Assembly: GCF_029227915.1 (NCBI RefSeq) | Contig: NC_079886.1 | Location: forward strand, 24,960,501 to 25,024,500 | Length of the DNA stretch: 64,000 nt | Source: Hydractinia symbiolongicarpus | Lineage: Eukaryota > Cnidaria > Hydrozoa > Anthoathecata > Hydractiniidae | Direction: 5' to 3' | Part shown: positions 27,767 to 37,550 of the stretch, in pieces | Layout: each line of letters starts with the position of its first letter | Numbering within the stretch: position 1 is the stretch's first letter | Notes under the pieces: model-generated | Database searches by the model: none | Seen by the model: the letters and a program-made list of their open reading frames with translations, nothing else | Told to the model about the DNA's origin: nothing | Position numbers and translations under genes: made by a program

Positions 27767-29483
27767 GCATCTTTTTACGTTTTACGCACATAATACGAGT
27801 ACAAGTAATAAGTAGGGGAGTTGGTTTATTTCATAATATGCAACAATATGCAACAAGTCTAATAACTAACAATACAACAAAAAAGTACATTACAAGACAA
27901 TTTAGTATTAGGGTTACTGGTGTAGTTTTGCACTAATTTTTTTTAAGCATTCATTTTAATGTTATAAAATTCCCACAAAAGTAAGGCAGTTTATTAAGCC
28001 AGAAAAGAGTTAGAAATCAGCAAAATATCATCAAAACATTTAACATGTCTGTATATTATTTACCTTCACATGTCACTGTCAACTATGTTTGAAAAATACA
28101 CTGTAATCTTTAAGAAAGTTTTAGTAACTATAGGCCAATTATGAAGATTTTCATATAAAAAGCAACATATATACAAATCCTACTCATAATCACAAGTAAA
28201 CATGACATTTTCATTAGTTTACAGGCTGTAACAGAACGTTCTTTAACATGCAATTCTTGTTTCAATCTGTATTGTTTTTTGTGAAAATCATTTCTATCAA
28301 TACAAGTTATTTTCAGAAGAAGAAGACCTCTTATGAAGACCTCTTCAGAAGACCTCTTATGAAAAGCAACTTTGTGGATTATACCAAATATATATCCAAT
28401 GTTTACAGTTTTCCAATATTATAAGGATTTATAACGAATCTTCTGTGTATTGGTGATTTCCGATGTCAGAAGAATATTCAAAGGTACCAAGGTGACATCA
28501 AAATATCTTATCCTAAAACAAAATTATATACGTTGTATTGTTCAACAAGAGAATAAGAAATATTATAAAACAAACTTGGACTATTCTTAGATTAGGTATT
28601 GCTTCATTCTTTTGTTTTTAGCAATTTTAATACAATTAAAAGTAGCATGGTAAAGTTAAAGATCTCCTCATGTTCTTAAAAGTTCTAAAATGAGCAGTGG
28701 AATGTTGTATATAAAATGCACTGTTTAAAAGTTCCAACAAAGTCAAAGCTCTTAGGGACAACCACAATCATAAAATATATGCTAAACGTATCAATTTGCC
28801 AGTGGGACGAGGTAGAATCCTTTGACGTTTAAGTATATCTTATACTGTAAACATCGATTTCTTAGAAAACAGAAAGTATTTTGAACTTGTCACTACAAGT
28901 TCAAAATACTACCTGCTTAATAGGGACACATGGCTGAGTGCTTATGATTTCAAGGACTGACAACATTCAAATATTACTTGTTTTAATTTTGATGTTTAGG
29001 GAAGGAAAGGGGATCTACAGATCTATTAACATTTAGCTTAGACTTTTGCATTTATGAAAGAGCTGTCCCTTAGCTATCTTACAAGAATGTTTCCTCTCCC
29101 AAACAGAAACAAAGATACACATTTAAATCAACAGCTACACGAAGCCTGTGACCATAAGACAGTAAACAAAAAACTAACAAAATTCCAACTAATGCACATA
29201 CAGGTAGCTAGTAAAATTGTATACCAAATTTCGCATACACACCAAAACATCTTCTGACCGCCAAGACAGTGTTTACATAAATTGCCTCAGGTATCTCGTT
29301 TAGCATTGGGCTTTTATAAACAAACAATGCATTTGATCGAGGTCAAGTTAAAACCTTTTGTTTTGATAAGAAAAACATTTAAATTACACGTTTTGTAAAA
29401 ACATCTGGTGGTTTGCCACTTTTAAGAATAGTTCTTGTACACAAAAGTGCCTAAAATCCAGCAGCAGTAAAAACTAAAATATT
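27767..29483. other. AT-rich host DNA left of element B
   Basis: No convincing gene. A short GAAGACCTCTTATGAAGACC direct repeat lies near 28323-28362. Confidence 0.4.
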
Positions 29484-29488
29484 TCAAG

Positions 29489-29830
29489 AGAGATAGGAAA
29501 AGGCGGATGTTAGGACAGACCCCGTTAGCACTTTACCATTCCACGTCAAATTATAGATCATCCACATCAAATCAACGATAGAAGAGTCGATAAAATCCAT
29601 GTGCACTTTACCACTTTACGTCAAATAAGCGGGCATGATCCATTAAATCAACGATATCTGTCCAAAACCCCCCTCCCCAGCCGTGTCCCCCGGGCCCCCT
29701 CCCCGTCCCATGGGTCCCTACCCACCCTCATCTGTCGTGCCTTATAATTTATAGTGTTATGTGTTATGTGTGTGCCTATAATGTCCTCTAGCCAGTGTGG
29801 TAATACCATCTTCCATAATTATGCGCTTAT
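29489..29830 (+). repeat. Left TIR of element B
   Basis: 342 bp pairing with 44739-45069 (331 bp). The difference is an 11-nt GTTATGTGTGT-like repeat near 29757-29770. The last 74 bp (29757-29830) lie inside the polymerase frame. It contains a doubled GCACTTTACCA..ACGTCAAAT motif and the C-rich tract at about 29667-29735. Confidence 0.92.
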
Positions 29831-32800
29831 CATCATCCGCATTGAGCGCGAGTTTGTTTGTTTTTATGGTATGGACATCATGCTTAATGGATCGAAAGGT
29901 CATCTGTTCCCTGTAAACATTTTCACCATCGAACAAGCATCTCTTATAATCATCGAAACCTATGGTCTTCCTTACCACACACTTCTTGACCCCCTTGCAC
30001 CTCTTATCCTCCATACCACATAGCTGTTTGTAAGCGTAGGTCTTCGCTCTTAGGGCGACAAACTCCGTCATTACCTTACCACCCAACTCGTCCTTCATCA
30101 GCCCAATGATCTTTTTATTCAAACCTAATGGTAGGGGTCTACCATCTTTCTCATCGTACCCTGATGTGTCAAATCTCAAAGATACATCGTCGGCGATATC
30201 TTTGTAAAAGTCGTCGGTTTTTATGTGGTAGACGAATGAATCCGTATCCATGTAGCAAAGCTTTACATCCACACCATATTTTGGTCTCATGTAATCATAG
30301 TGGAACTCATACATAACTATCTTGGACAAGTCGAGAATTGCCAGCCCCAGGTAGATTGGCTTGTTTAGTTTGATCTTGATCTTGGACATCTCTATGCCCA
30401 TAAGTGTTTCCGAGAACCACGTGCTACCCTTGAAGTTGGGCTTCATCACCATTTTCTCATAATTCTTTTGGTTGGTGGCCAAACGTATATCCTTCTGCCT
30501 TCGCTGATTCTCCATTGTCTTCCCAAAGACCGAATTATTCATCAGCTTGAAAAAGTCCTTTTCGAAGTCATTAGTTGATTTGGTACGCAAATCAGTGTTG
30601 AAATCTATGTACGACTTCAACCACGCACTCTGATCAAATCTCAAGACCCTATGAACCTTCTCAAGAACAAGACCATGCTTCAACGCTTGATCAAGCGCAC
30701 GGATATGAGTGATATATTTCTTCTTGTCTGAAAGACACGGTGTCAGCTTCTCGACGCCATTAATGATCTTCCTCTTGGGCATGAAAGGAAGGTCGTTATG
30801 AGAATCATGAAGCTCCCGTGGATAGCTAACATCAACCTCAAGGATGTACCCCTTTTCACCGTTTTCCACAGCTAATTGTGAAATCAGTTCGGGTGTAAAA
30901 TCAGAAACCACGTCATCAACCCACTCAAACCCTCCGGTCGGCATCTTCTGAATCATGGCCCAGCCGTACAAATTATTTGCATCTAGGTACTGGAGATAGC
31001 TATTCATCTCCTTACTCTCAGATGTGTTGGCTTTGGTGGTATATTGTTTTTCCTCTTTCGGTACAGACGGTCCCCAGCATACCTTTTCATACAAACCCAT
31101 GATCTTATCCTTCACGGCTCTGTAAGCTTTACTAGTTTTCACCTTGATGACCCTAGGTACATGTTTCATCAACCAGCACCTCAATTCAATCAATTTTCTT
31201 TTTACAAAAGGCACGGTTTTAGCCATTTCCTGCTGCTCAAATAAATCCATGCAATTCCCATCCGATGTGTTGTACTCGTCCCCAATATACTTATTGTTGG
31301 CCTTGGCGTAGCGGTGGACAGCCTGACACAATCCACCCCTAATACCACTCTCAATGAACATGACCATCTCCATATCCGACAATAAATCTAGACTAACCTT
31401 GGTCTTTTTCAAACACGCCCTCCAGGCTAATCCCGGAGCAGTGTAAAAGTGAGCCGGGTCTAGATCGTAGTTTCTCAAGCATGTTTCTCTGAATGTCTCA
31501 AACACATCACTCAGAAGCAGAACATCCGTCTTGAGATAGATGTCGTGATAAACGCCCATATTTTTAACTTTCATGTCCTTCCACACCTTTTGGGCATGCG
31601 CATAATCGGCATCACTGATATGACTCATGTTCAACTTGCTATAAAAGTCATCTTTCAACGGAAGCTTAGTTTCATTAAACCTATCGAATGAATCAACATA
31701 CTCATATGGGTATACACCCTTCCTTCTCATTATGTTGAATTCGTCACCATTGAAGAATTTTCTAAGGTTTTTGCATTGATCATCGGATAGATTGTCAGCC
31801 AAGGAACCTAATCCTCTTGACATAAATCTAAATGAATCGATGAATCTCAGTTGTATCTTTTTGTCTTTGGTCTCACCATTTTTGTCAATGTATTCACCAA
31901 CCTTAACATCCGTAGAGAAAGAGATATATTTCTCCTTATTCTCCGCGATTACACCCATACCATCTTCTCCGTACTTCCTAGCAAGCTCCTTAATGAATAA
32001 ATGCGCATCGTAGCCACTCAGATTGTGGAAGACAACCGGGATATAATTAGGTACCTTATACCGCAGATTACACCCCTGATGAGCGGCTCCACGAAACTTA
32101 CCGGTGAAATGACAGTGATCCCTAACCTTGATGTCATCCTTGTCATCAAATTCCTTCATGCAAATGTGGCACACCTCGGCTCTATTGAAACCGTCACGCT
32201 CCTCATCCGTCAGTGGATCCATTTCTTTCTGAGGAAACATGTTATATAACCTTTCCGCCTCGGAAACCACATGATCCACAAAACGCGTAACACAGTCCTC
32301 ACCGCGATAAGGATTAAGAGGGTTGGGAACGTCACCATGAGCATATTTACTATAACAACAGAATCCGGTGGGAACATGTTTACCAACTTTCTCGGTGGAT
32401 GATCCGCATTTTCTCTCATCTTCTGGCAACTCTTTTGTAAAAGCTTCGAAATCGGCATACATGATGAATGGGGCTTTGAGTTGAAACTTACCATCAGTGA
32501 AGGTTAAGGTGCTACCCTCCTTAGGGAGTTGAATCTTAGCAGCATCGTTATTCTTGCAATACTCAAAGTGCTCATCCCTTTTCTGTTCGCTTTGAAAACC
32601 ATAGAGACAATTCAAGCAATAATACTCCTTATTTTTATGCTTTGAGTTAGCCTTGCTAAGTACACCGCTCAAGTTCTTAACAGCGATATAATGTCTCTTA
32701 TCCCCCTCACATAGTAAAAACAAAACAACCGTCTCCTTACGATCAAGATGCTTCGACTTGCGACACATGTAGATACCTTCTCTCTCATCCTTTGTCAAAA

Positions 32801-33947
32801 CATGCACAGCGACATCGGGGTTCCTCCTCTCGAAGAGATCTATCTTGTTTAGCGCCATTGGGAAAGTTAGACCATCCCAATTATACTTATCATGCTTCTT
32901 AAGGATTGAGATCCGTTCAGGGTGATTATCGATCTTATCATGATTGAGAGCAGCGATAACGGCCCATTTGAAGCATTCTTCATCCTCGTTATGTGGGTTA
33001 ATCACGGATCGCTTACCACTGAAGTTCTCGGGCAGCGGCAAGTAAGAACTACCTCTAGTTAATTTTAGTTTGTGAAAGTCCACATGCATATGTAGGATCC
33101 TTTCGATTGTGAATCCGCTGGCAGGTAGAGCAGGGTTTTCAATCTGCTCGATTATCTTTTTACGCATCCGATCGAAAACATCGGAAATGTCATCGTGGGC
33201 GTGCAGTATCTCCATATAGCTATTGAAAGCTTTATCAACATGTACACACGGGGCTTCGGTCGAGCTGGTGTCCTCCCTTACCCACTTCACCCACAAGGTC
33301 GCCTGAGTCTTCAGCGACTTCTTCTGCCTGAGCACGTCACTCATCAACCTATTTACGACGTGCTCGACCTTTTCGAGAAAGACCCTGACATTCTTCCCAC
33401 CATCCGAGTTTATTTTGAAACGTTTGTATGAACCTACAAAAGCTTCTTCAATGGGGGTATAGGGGTTTTTCTCCTCCTCCTCCTCCTCCACCTCTTCCAC
33501 CTCTTCCTCTCCACTGCCCTTTTTATACAAACCCATGATCTTATCCTTCATGGTTTTGAAAGCTTTGCTCGATTTCTCCTTAATATCCTTAGGTACATGA
33601 TTTATTAACCAGTCTCTCCATTCGATCAACTTGCTTTTCAAATCCATGTCTTGTTGGCTAGTGCCCGGTCTCGGTGCCGGTATGGGTGCTGGTACCGGTC
33701 TCGGCGCTGGTACGGGTCTGGTGGGTCTCGGCACGGGTATGGGTCTAATTGGTCTCGGCGCTGGTACGGGTCTGGTGGGTCTCGGCGCTGGTACGGGTCT
33801 GGCGGGTCTCGGCATGGGTACGGGTGCTGACACAGTAGTGGGTGTCAATAATTCGATCAGATCGGCCTTTCTGAGCCTTGAGTAGCCACGTAGGCCGCGT
33901 TCTCTAGCGAGAGCTCTTAATTCAACAACTGTATTTCTCGAAGTCAT
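29757..33947 (-). CDS. polB: Protein-primed family B DNA polymerase, intact (B)
   Basis: 1396 residues. SAP domain (5-35); proline-arginine repeats (about 41-95); a segment KLIEWRDWLINHVPK (106-120) and acidic run (147-159); a C2H2-like finger (444-464); ExoI YADFEAF (497-503); an endonuclease-VII/HNH-like zinc segment from CHIC (593-596) to DHCHFTGKFRGAAHQGCN (610-627); ExoII HNLSGYD (641-647); ExoIII YLKTD..LLSD (804-814); Pol motif A DANNLYG (989-995); motif B KLMNNSVFGKT (1134-1144); motif C YMDTDS (1232-1237); KTYAY (1302-1306). An extra block of about 85 residues (900-982) sits just before motif A and repeats the WLINHVPK module. The family replicates linear DNA from a terminal protein; no separate terminal protein gene is recognised. 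The 3' end of the gene overlaps the left TIR. Confidence 0.95.
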   Translation of the reverse strand: MTSRNTVVELRALARERGLRGYSRLRKADLIELLTPTTVSAPVPMPRPARPVPAPRPTRPVPAPRPIRPIPVPRPTRPVPAPRPVPAPIPAPRPGTSQQDMDLKSKLIEWRDWLINHVPKDIKEKSSKAFKTMKDKIMGLYKKGSGEEEVEEVEEEEEEKNPYTPIEEAFVGSYKRFKINSDGGKNVRVFLEKVEHVVNRLMSDVLRQKKSLKTQATLWVKWVREDTSSTEAPCVHVDKAFNSYMEILHAHDDISDVFDRMRKKIIEQIENPALPASGFTIERILHMHVDFHKLKLTRGSSYLPLPENFSGKRSVINPHNEDEECFKWAVIAALNHDKIDNHPERISILKKHDKYNWDGLTFPMALNKIDLFERRNPDVAVHVLTKDEREGIYMCRKSKHLDRKETVVLFLLCEGDKRHYIAVKNLSGVLSKANSKHKNKEYYCLNCLYGFQSEQKRDEHFEYCKNNDAAKIQLPKEGSTLTFTDGKFQLKAPFIMYADFEAFTKELPEDERKCGSSTEKVGKHVPTGFCCYSKYAHGDVPNPLNPYRGEDCVTRFVDHVVSEAERLYNMFPQKEMDPLTDEERDGFNRAEVCHICMKEFDDKDDIKVRDHCHFTGKFRGAAHQGCNLRYKVPNYIPVVFHNLSGYDAHLFIKELARKYGEDGMGVIAENKEKYISFSTDVKVGEYIDKNGETKDKKIQLRFIDSFRFMSRGLGSLADNLSDDQCKNLRKFFNGDEFNIMRRKGVYPYEYVDSFDRFNETKLPLKDDFYSKLNMSHISDADYAHAQKVWKDMKVKNMGVYHDIYLKTDVLLLSDVFETFRETCLRNYDLDPAHFYTAPGLAWRACLKKTKVSLDLLSDMEMVMFIESGIRGGLCQAVHRYAKANNKYIGDEYNTSDGNCMDLFEQQEMAKTVPFVKRKLIELRCWLMKHVPRVIKVKTSKAYRAVKDKIMGLYEKVCWGPSVPKEEKQYTTKANTSESKEMNSYLQYLDANNLYGWAMIQKMPTGGFEWVDDVVSDFTPELISQLAVENGEKGYILEVDVSYPRELHDSHNDLPFMPKRKIINGVEKLTPCLSDKKKYITHIRALDQALKHGLVLEKVHRVLRFDQSAWLKSYIDFNTDLRTKSTNDFEKDFFKLMNNSVFGKTMENQRRQKDIRLATNQKNYEKMVMKPNFKGSTWFSETLMGIEMSKIKIKLNKPIYLGLAILDLSKIVMYEFHYDYMRPKYGVDVKLCYMDTDSFVYHIKTDDFYKDIADDVSLRFDTSGYDEKDGRPLPLGLNKKIIGLMKDELGGKVMTEFVALRAKTYAYKQLCGMEDKRCKGVKKCVVRKTIGFDDYKRCLFDGENVYREQMTFRSIKHDVHTIKTNKLALNADDDKRIIMEDGITTLARGHYRHTHNT

Positions 33948-34140
33948 GTTTGGCTATGATATACGATTTTGTAATCTTTAATCCATTTTTCTAAAAATCG
34001 TAAACCGTGTTGGAGGGTCGTGAGTGTCCTAGTTTGTGGGGCAACCACCATGCTAAATTGTAGTAAAACACGCTTTGTGATACATACATCGATACACCAT
34101 GGGTACCCACCCATTGGCACCTCGAGGGTCGTGAATCACA
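33948..34140 (-). promoter_or_regulatory. Upstream region of polB (B)
   Basis: Carries the same TGATATACGATTTTGTAATC module as in A, with TACGATTT (33962-33969) and AAATCGTA (33995-34002). The following 130 bp match the corresponding part of A closely. Confidence 0.5.
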
Positions 34141-34164
34141 TTTGTTACCCGTCTGAGTAACAAA
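34141..34164 (-). terminator. 3' hairpin of the SAP-proline gene (B)
   Basis: Arms TTTGTTAC (34141-34148) and GTAACAAA (34157-34164), 14 nt past the stop at 34178. Confidence 0.5.
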
Positions 34165-34177
34165 AATGCCCAATCAC

Positions 34178-34438
34178 TTAGGTCTTAGATATGCCTCCCG
34201 GTTGTTCACTACCGGATCTCGAGGGTCTCGGTGCCGGTACGGGTCTCGGCGCTGGTACTGGTCTGGCGGGTCTCGGCACCGGTACCGGTCTAACCGGTGC
34301 TGAAACGGTAGTTGGTCTCAAAAATTCGATCAGATCGGCCTTTCTGAGCCTTAAGTAGCCATGATGTAGGCCGCGTTCTCTAGAGGATTTTTCTCTAGCG
34401 AGATGTATTAATTCGGAAACTGTATTTCTCGAAGTCAT
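34178..34438 (-). CDS. SAP-proline protein, partial duplicate of the PolB N-terminus (B)
   Basis: 86 residues. The first 50 closely follow the start of the polymerase (MTSRNTV.EL, then LRKADLIE.L.PTTVSAP) with a small insertion, then proline-arginine repeats and a short unrelated tail. It occupies the place of the SAP-RING gene of A but has no RING. It looks like a copied 5' end of polB together with its leader module. It may make a small DNA-binding protein or may be a decaying fragment. Confidence 0.6.
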   Translation of the reverse strand: MTSRNTVSELIHLAREKSSRERGLHHGYLRLRKADLIEFLRPTTVSAPVRPVPVPRPARPVPAPRPVPAPRPSRSGSEQPGGISKT

Positions 34439-34841
34439 GCCCGGTTGTGATATACGATCTGTGGATCTTTAAGCCGTTTTTATAAATCGTAAACCGGGGT
34501 GGAGGATCGTGAGGGGCTTCGTTCGCAAGACACCCACCCACCAACACCTTGAGGGCCATGACCGGTTAGACCATGGGTACCCACCCACCCACCAACACCT
34601 TGAGGGCCATGACCGGGTTGGAGGATCGTGAGGGGCTTCGTTCGCAAGACAACCACCCACCAACACCTTGAGGGCCATGACCGGGGTGGAGGATCGTGAG
34701 GGGCTTCGTTCGCAAGACAACCACCAGACCCCATGGCGGTAAAACGCGGTTTATGATACTGACATCGCTCCACCATGGGTACCCACCCACCAGCACCTAG
34801 AGGGTCGTGACCGCTCCACCATGGGTACCCACCCACCAACA
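34439..34841. repeat. Leader module and tandem GAGGATCGTGAGGGGCTTCG repeat (B)
   Basis: The SAP leader module (TACGATCT 34452-34459, AAATCGTA 34484-34491) is followed by three to four copies of a unit of 70-110 bp made of GAGGATCGTGAGGGGCTTCG, CACCCACCAACACCTTGAGG and GCCATGACCG parts (about 34497-34735). It then returns to the CACCATGGGTACCCACCCACC unit. Single copies of these parts occur in A. Confidence 0.7.
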
Positions 34842-34865
34842 TTTGTTACCCGTCTGAGTAACAAA
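34842..34865 (-). terminator. 3' hairpin of the small SAP gene (B)
   Basis: Arms TTTGTTAC (34842-34849) and GTAACAAA (34858-34865), 12 nt past the stop at 34877. Confidence 0.55.
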
Positions 34866-34876
34866 AAAATACCCAA

Positions 34877-35146
34877 TCACTTGGATCTTTTGTCGTTATA
34901 ACGTTTTTGAGCTTTTAGATATGCCTCCCTGTTTTTCGACCTCCACCTTGAACAGTATCCATACCATTCCTTCTTGGTATCCAGATCGATGGTGTAGGAT
35001 GGGTCGAGATCATTCTTCTCAATCACCTCAACCAGTTTAGCCTTTCTCATACCAACGATATACTTAATTCCGCGGGATTTGGCAACCTCTCGCAACTCTC
35101 TCAGTTTCATCAATTTATAATCCGGTGTGGTATCCATGTCCGACAT
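34877..35146 (-). CDS. Small SAP-domain protein (B)
   Basis: 89 residues, one change from the A copy (a conservative I/V replacement in the SAP helix region). SAP motif about 12-46 and a basic, tyrosine-rich tail. It is divergent from the integrase. The high identity with A contrasts with the variable SAP gene next to it, so this one is probably essential to the element. Confidence 0.75.
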   Translation of the reverse strand: MSDMDTTPDYKLMKLRELREVAKSRGIKYIVGMRKAKLVEVIEKNDLDPSYTIDLDTKKEWYGYCSRWRSKNREAYLKAQKRYNDKRSK

Positions 35147-35237
35147 ATTAATATAATATATGAAAAACTTTAAGCACTTTTATCGTACCACATCATAACA
35201 CAAAAAGGAGATAAATAAAGGTGTGCATAAATAAAAC
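35147..35237. promoter_or_regulatory. Divergent promoter, small SAP / integrase (B)
   Basis: 91 bp, nearly identical to 5708-5797 in A. AT-rich boxes directly precede both start codons. Confidence 0.5.
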
Positions 35238-36215
35238 ATGTCAAAACTTCAAGAGACTTACTATCAACCTCAAAATTTATGGAAAGGACAAAAGGCTGTT
35301 CAGAGCTTAAGAGGATTCGGCTTCGGGCCAAAGGAGATTAAGAAGTGGCTATCAAAGCAAGCATTTTGGCAAGTACATTTACCCGCCCCAAAACATGTCG
35401 AAAGACCACATTATGAAGTTACTACCCCTAATGATTTACATCAATTCGATTTATTGTACATGCCCGGTGACATACTGTATGGTAATAAATATAAGTACAT
35501 TTTGTCGGGAATCGATGCTGCTTCCAGATACAAGGTAGCCCGACCTTTGAGGACTAAGAAAGCCAAAGAGGTTGCCGCTATGATTGAGGACATCTACAAG
35601 GCAGGACCATTAACTTATCCGAAAACTTTCCAATGTGATAACGGTTCAGAATTCAAGGCAGATGTGACAAAGCTGTTGGAGAAGCATAAGGTTGAAATTA
35701 AAAGAGCGACTACAAAATATAAGCATACACACACAGCTTTTGTTGAGGCGTTGAACAAGATACTTGCCGAAAATTTATTCAAAATACAAGATGCCCAAGA
35801 ACTGAATGATTCGGAAAAGGTATCATCTACATGGGTTAAGCATCTGTATAAACTGATTGATAGGCTAAACGATACAAAGACGCAGATGATTGATATGAAG
35901 CCAAAAGATGCTGTTATAATGAAAGAGGTGCCTCTGGTTAATCAAGAGAGCTATCCACCTGAAGTAGAATTACCTAAAGATGGCCTGTATAGATATCTAC
36001 TACAACCTGGCGAAGAGCATGATGATGGGCGGAGACGGGCAACCGATAGAATATGGTCGAAAAACACATATAGATTGCGTGAGGTAATAGCGCAACCTGG
36101 TAACCGTGTAATGTACTATGTTCAAGACGGACCCGGACGGGCTTTTGTAAAAGAGGAATTGATGTTAATACCCGAAGATACAGAATTACCTCCTGATTAT
36201 GTGCAAGGTTGGTGA
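35238..36215 (+). CDS. int: Retroviral-type (rve) integrase (B)
   Basis: 325 residues with triad D71, D134 and E170, the last two separated by 35 residues. The sequence is almost the same as in A apart from a two-residue shorter N-terminus. It has the rve core and a small beta-rich C-terminal tail. The product is expected to bind the TIR ends and join them to host DNA with a 5-bp stagger, which matches the flanking TCAAG repeats. Confidence 0.95.
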   Translation: MSKLQETYYQPQNLWKGQKAVQSLRGFGFGPKEIKKWLSKQAFWQVHLPAPKHVERPHYEVTTPNDLHQFDLLYMPGDILYGNKYKYILSGIDAASRYKVARPLRTKKAKEVAAMIEDIYKAGPLTYPKTFQCDNGSEFKADVTKLLEKHKVEIKRATTKYKHTHTAFVEALNKILAENLFKIQDAQELNDSEKVSSTWVKHLYKLIDRLNDTKTQMIDMKPKDAVIMKEVPLVNQESYPPEVELPKDGLYRYLLQPGEEHDDGRRRATDRIWSKNTYRLREVIAQPGNRVMYYVQDGPGRAFVKEELMLIPEDTELPPDYVQGW

Positions 36216-36228
36216 AAAAGGGGACGAT

Positions 36229-36253
36229 ATCTTTACCTGTTTCTGGTAAAGAT
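36229..36253 (+). terminator. 3' hairpin of the integrase gene (B)
   Basis: ATCTTTACC (36229-36237) and GGTAAAGAT (36245-36253), 13 nt past the stop. Identical arms to A although the nearby spacer differs in length. Confidence 0.6.
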
Positions 36254-36406
36254 GATTGTGCCGAGGATCGCGCGGGGCGGTCGGCAGATAGGGCCGCTAT
36301 GGCTCAGTCTTGGGGGACGATCGCGCCACATAATGTCACAAACCGCCTTAATATTAATTTTTATCGTACCACACGAAATATGCGAGCGGTGTACATGCGC
36401 ACATCA

Positions 36407-36994
36407 CTAACCTTGATTTACGGTCCTTCTGAGGCTTTGAACCTCGTCCATTAGACTTTTTTCAAACTGGCTGCGAGTTTCGCTCTCCATCTTTCTGTCG
36501 GTTTTCGTCATCTTGTCCAGAGCTTCGTAGTATATACCGCTCAGGGTTTGAAATTCGATGTAACTGATGTCGTCATTATTCAGAGCCCGCGAGACGGAGT
36601 TTTCAAACACGGCGATGGCGGACGTCGCAACATCATATAATTTCATGACCTTGTCAAGTTTGCTCCGATATCTTTTAATCAGAGCCATGACGGAGCCCGT
36701 GAAAATGGTTCCCGACAGTGCTACGGCTCCCAATCCCATGGAAGCGGGGATTCCGATGAGCGTGGCACCGGTTACCACCGAACCTATGCCCGAAGCGACG
36801 GTTAGGGCCGTGGCGCTGGCATTTAAAAGCACCAGTCTGTGCAGCGTCTTGTTATATTTCTCATATTTTGTGTTGAATTTATCACGTAATTTTCTAAGCT
36901 CCCCAAGTTGAGAGTTCACGGTATTAGTATTAAACTTGTCCTGCTCGCTCGAATACTCAGGAGCCGTGGGTAGCTTCGGATAAATCTCTGCCAT
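36407..36994 (-). CDS. Hydrophobic Polinton accessory protein, paralogue 1 (B)
   Basis: 195 residues, about a dozen substitutions from A, with no length change. Same plan: NSQLGELRKLRDKF start, glycine/alanine-rich hydrophobic centre (about 52-105), charged helical end. Convergent with the integrase. Function unknown. Confidence 0.8.
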   Translation of the reverse strand: MAEIYPKLPTAPEYSSEQDKFNTNTVNSQLGELRKLRDKFNTKYEKYNKTLHRLVLLNASATALTVASGIGSVVTGATLIGIPASMGLGAVALSGTIFTGSVMALIKRYRSKLDKVMKLYDVATSAIAVFENSVSRALNNDDISYIEFQTLSGIYYEALDKMTKTDRKMESETRSQFEKSLMDEVQSLRRTVNQG

Positions 36995-37021
36995 TGTGTG
37001 GTTACTACAAAGAAAAAAACT

Positions 37022-37510
37022 TTACTCTAAATAACCTATATCCAGTTTATCCAGATCCTTGAGAGTTTCATGATAAGTATCACACAAACTCTCAAAACCT
37101 GCTCTACAGATGTCCCGAGTGTTCCAGGGTAGCGTTTGATCGAACACATCGATGGCATTTTGTACAACGCGATACGCGGCTCTTAATTTGTCAAGTTTCT
37201 CCCGATATGTTCCGACATATTGACTGGTAACCGCATAGGAAGCCGAGCCCAACAGACACATACCAGAATTCTGCATGTAATTCCCACGGGGACCGCCTAA
37301 ATTTCTAATAATGGTCGCCGCGGTCGCTATCGAGCCGGCAATGGCCGCGGTTCCGGATAATCCCTCCAGAACCGACCATATGATCAGAGACCTCCTGCGT
37401 TCCTTCTCGAGGTCCTGGAACTTGCCCCGCAATTTCACCAGCTCATCAAGTTGGGAATTGGATATATCCGTTTTAAACAATTCTTCTCTGGTACTAGAAC
37501 TCTCTGCCAT
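37022..37510 (-). CDS. Hydrophobic Polinton accessory protein, paralogue 2 (B)
   Basis: 162 residues. Same organisation as 7589-8074, with more substitutions than most genes of the element and one extra residue near CRAGFESL. Divergent from the coiled-coil gene across 40 bp. Function unknown. Confidence 0.78.
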   Translation of the reverse strand: MAESSSTREELFKTDISNSQLDELVKLRGKFQDLEKERRRSLIIWSVLEGLSGTAAIAGSIATAATIIRNLGGPRGNYMQNSGMCLLGSASYAVTSQYVGTYREKLDKLRAAYRVVQNAIDVFDQTLPWNTRDICRAGFESLCDTYHETLKDLDKLDIGYLE

Positions 37511-37550
37511 TTCTATTATATTAGGAAAAAACTATCCTTTAAATAAAATA
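37511..37550. promoter_or_regulatory. Compact bidirectional promoter (B)
   Basis: 40 bp with CTATTATATTAGGAAAAAAC and CTTTAAATAAAATA, matching the 44-bp spacer in A. Confidence 0.5.

Noticed and set aside
29483-29488. 6-bp target duplication TTCAAG for element B (and TGTGCA for A)
   Set aside because: Six bases match only if one terminal base is dropped on a different side in each element. With AGAGATAGG as the common end, both elements show a clean 5-bp duplication.
34469-34842. Tryptophan/glycine-rich frames in the B spacer
   Set aside because: They are translations of the tandem GAGGATCGTGAGGGGCTTCG repeat and have no counterpart in A.
37311-37550. 80-codon N-terminal extension of the 426-residue gene in B
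   Set aside because: It is antisense to the paralogue-2 gene, is absent in A, and the 37551 start has the usual AT-rich box.
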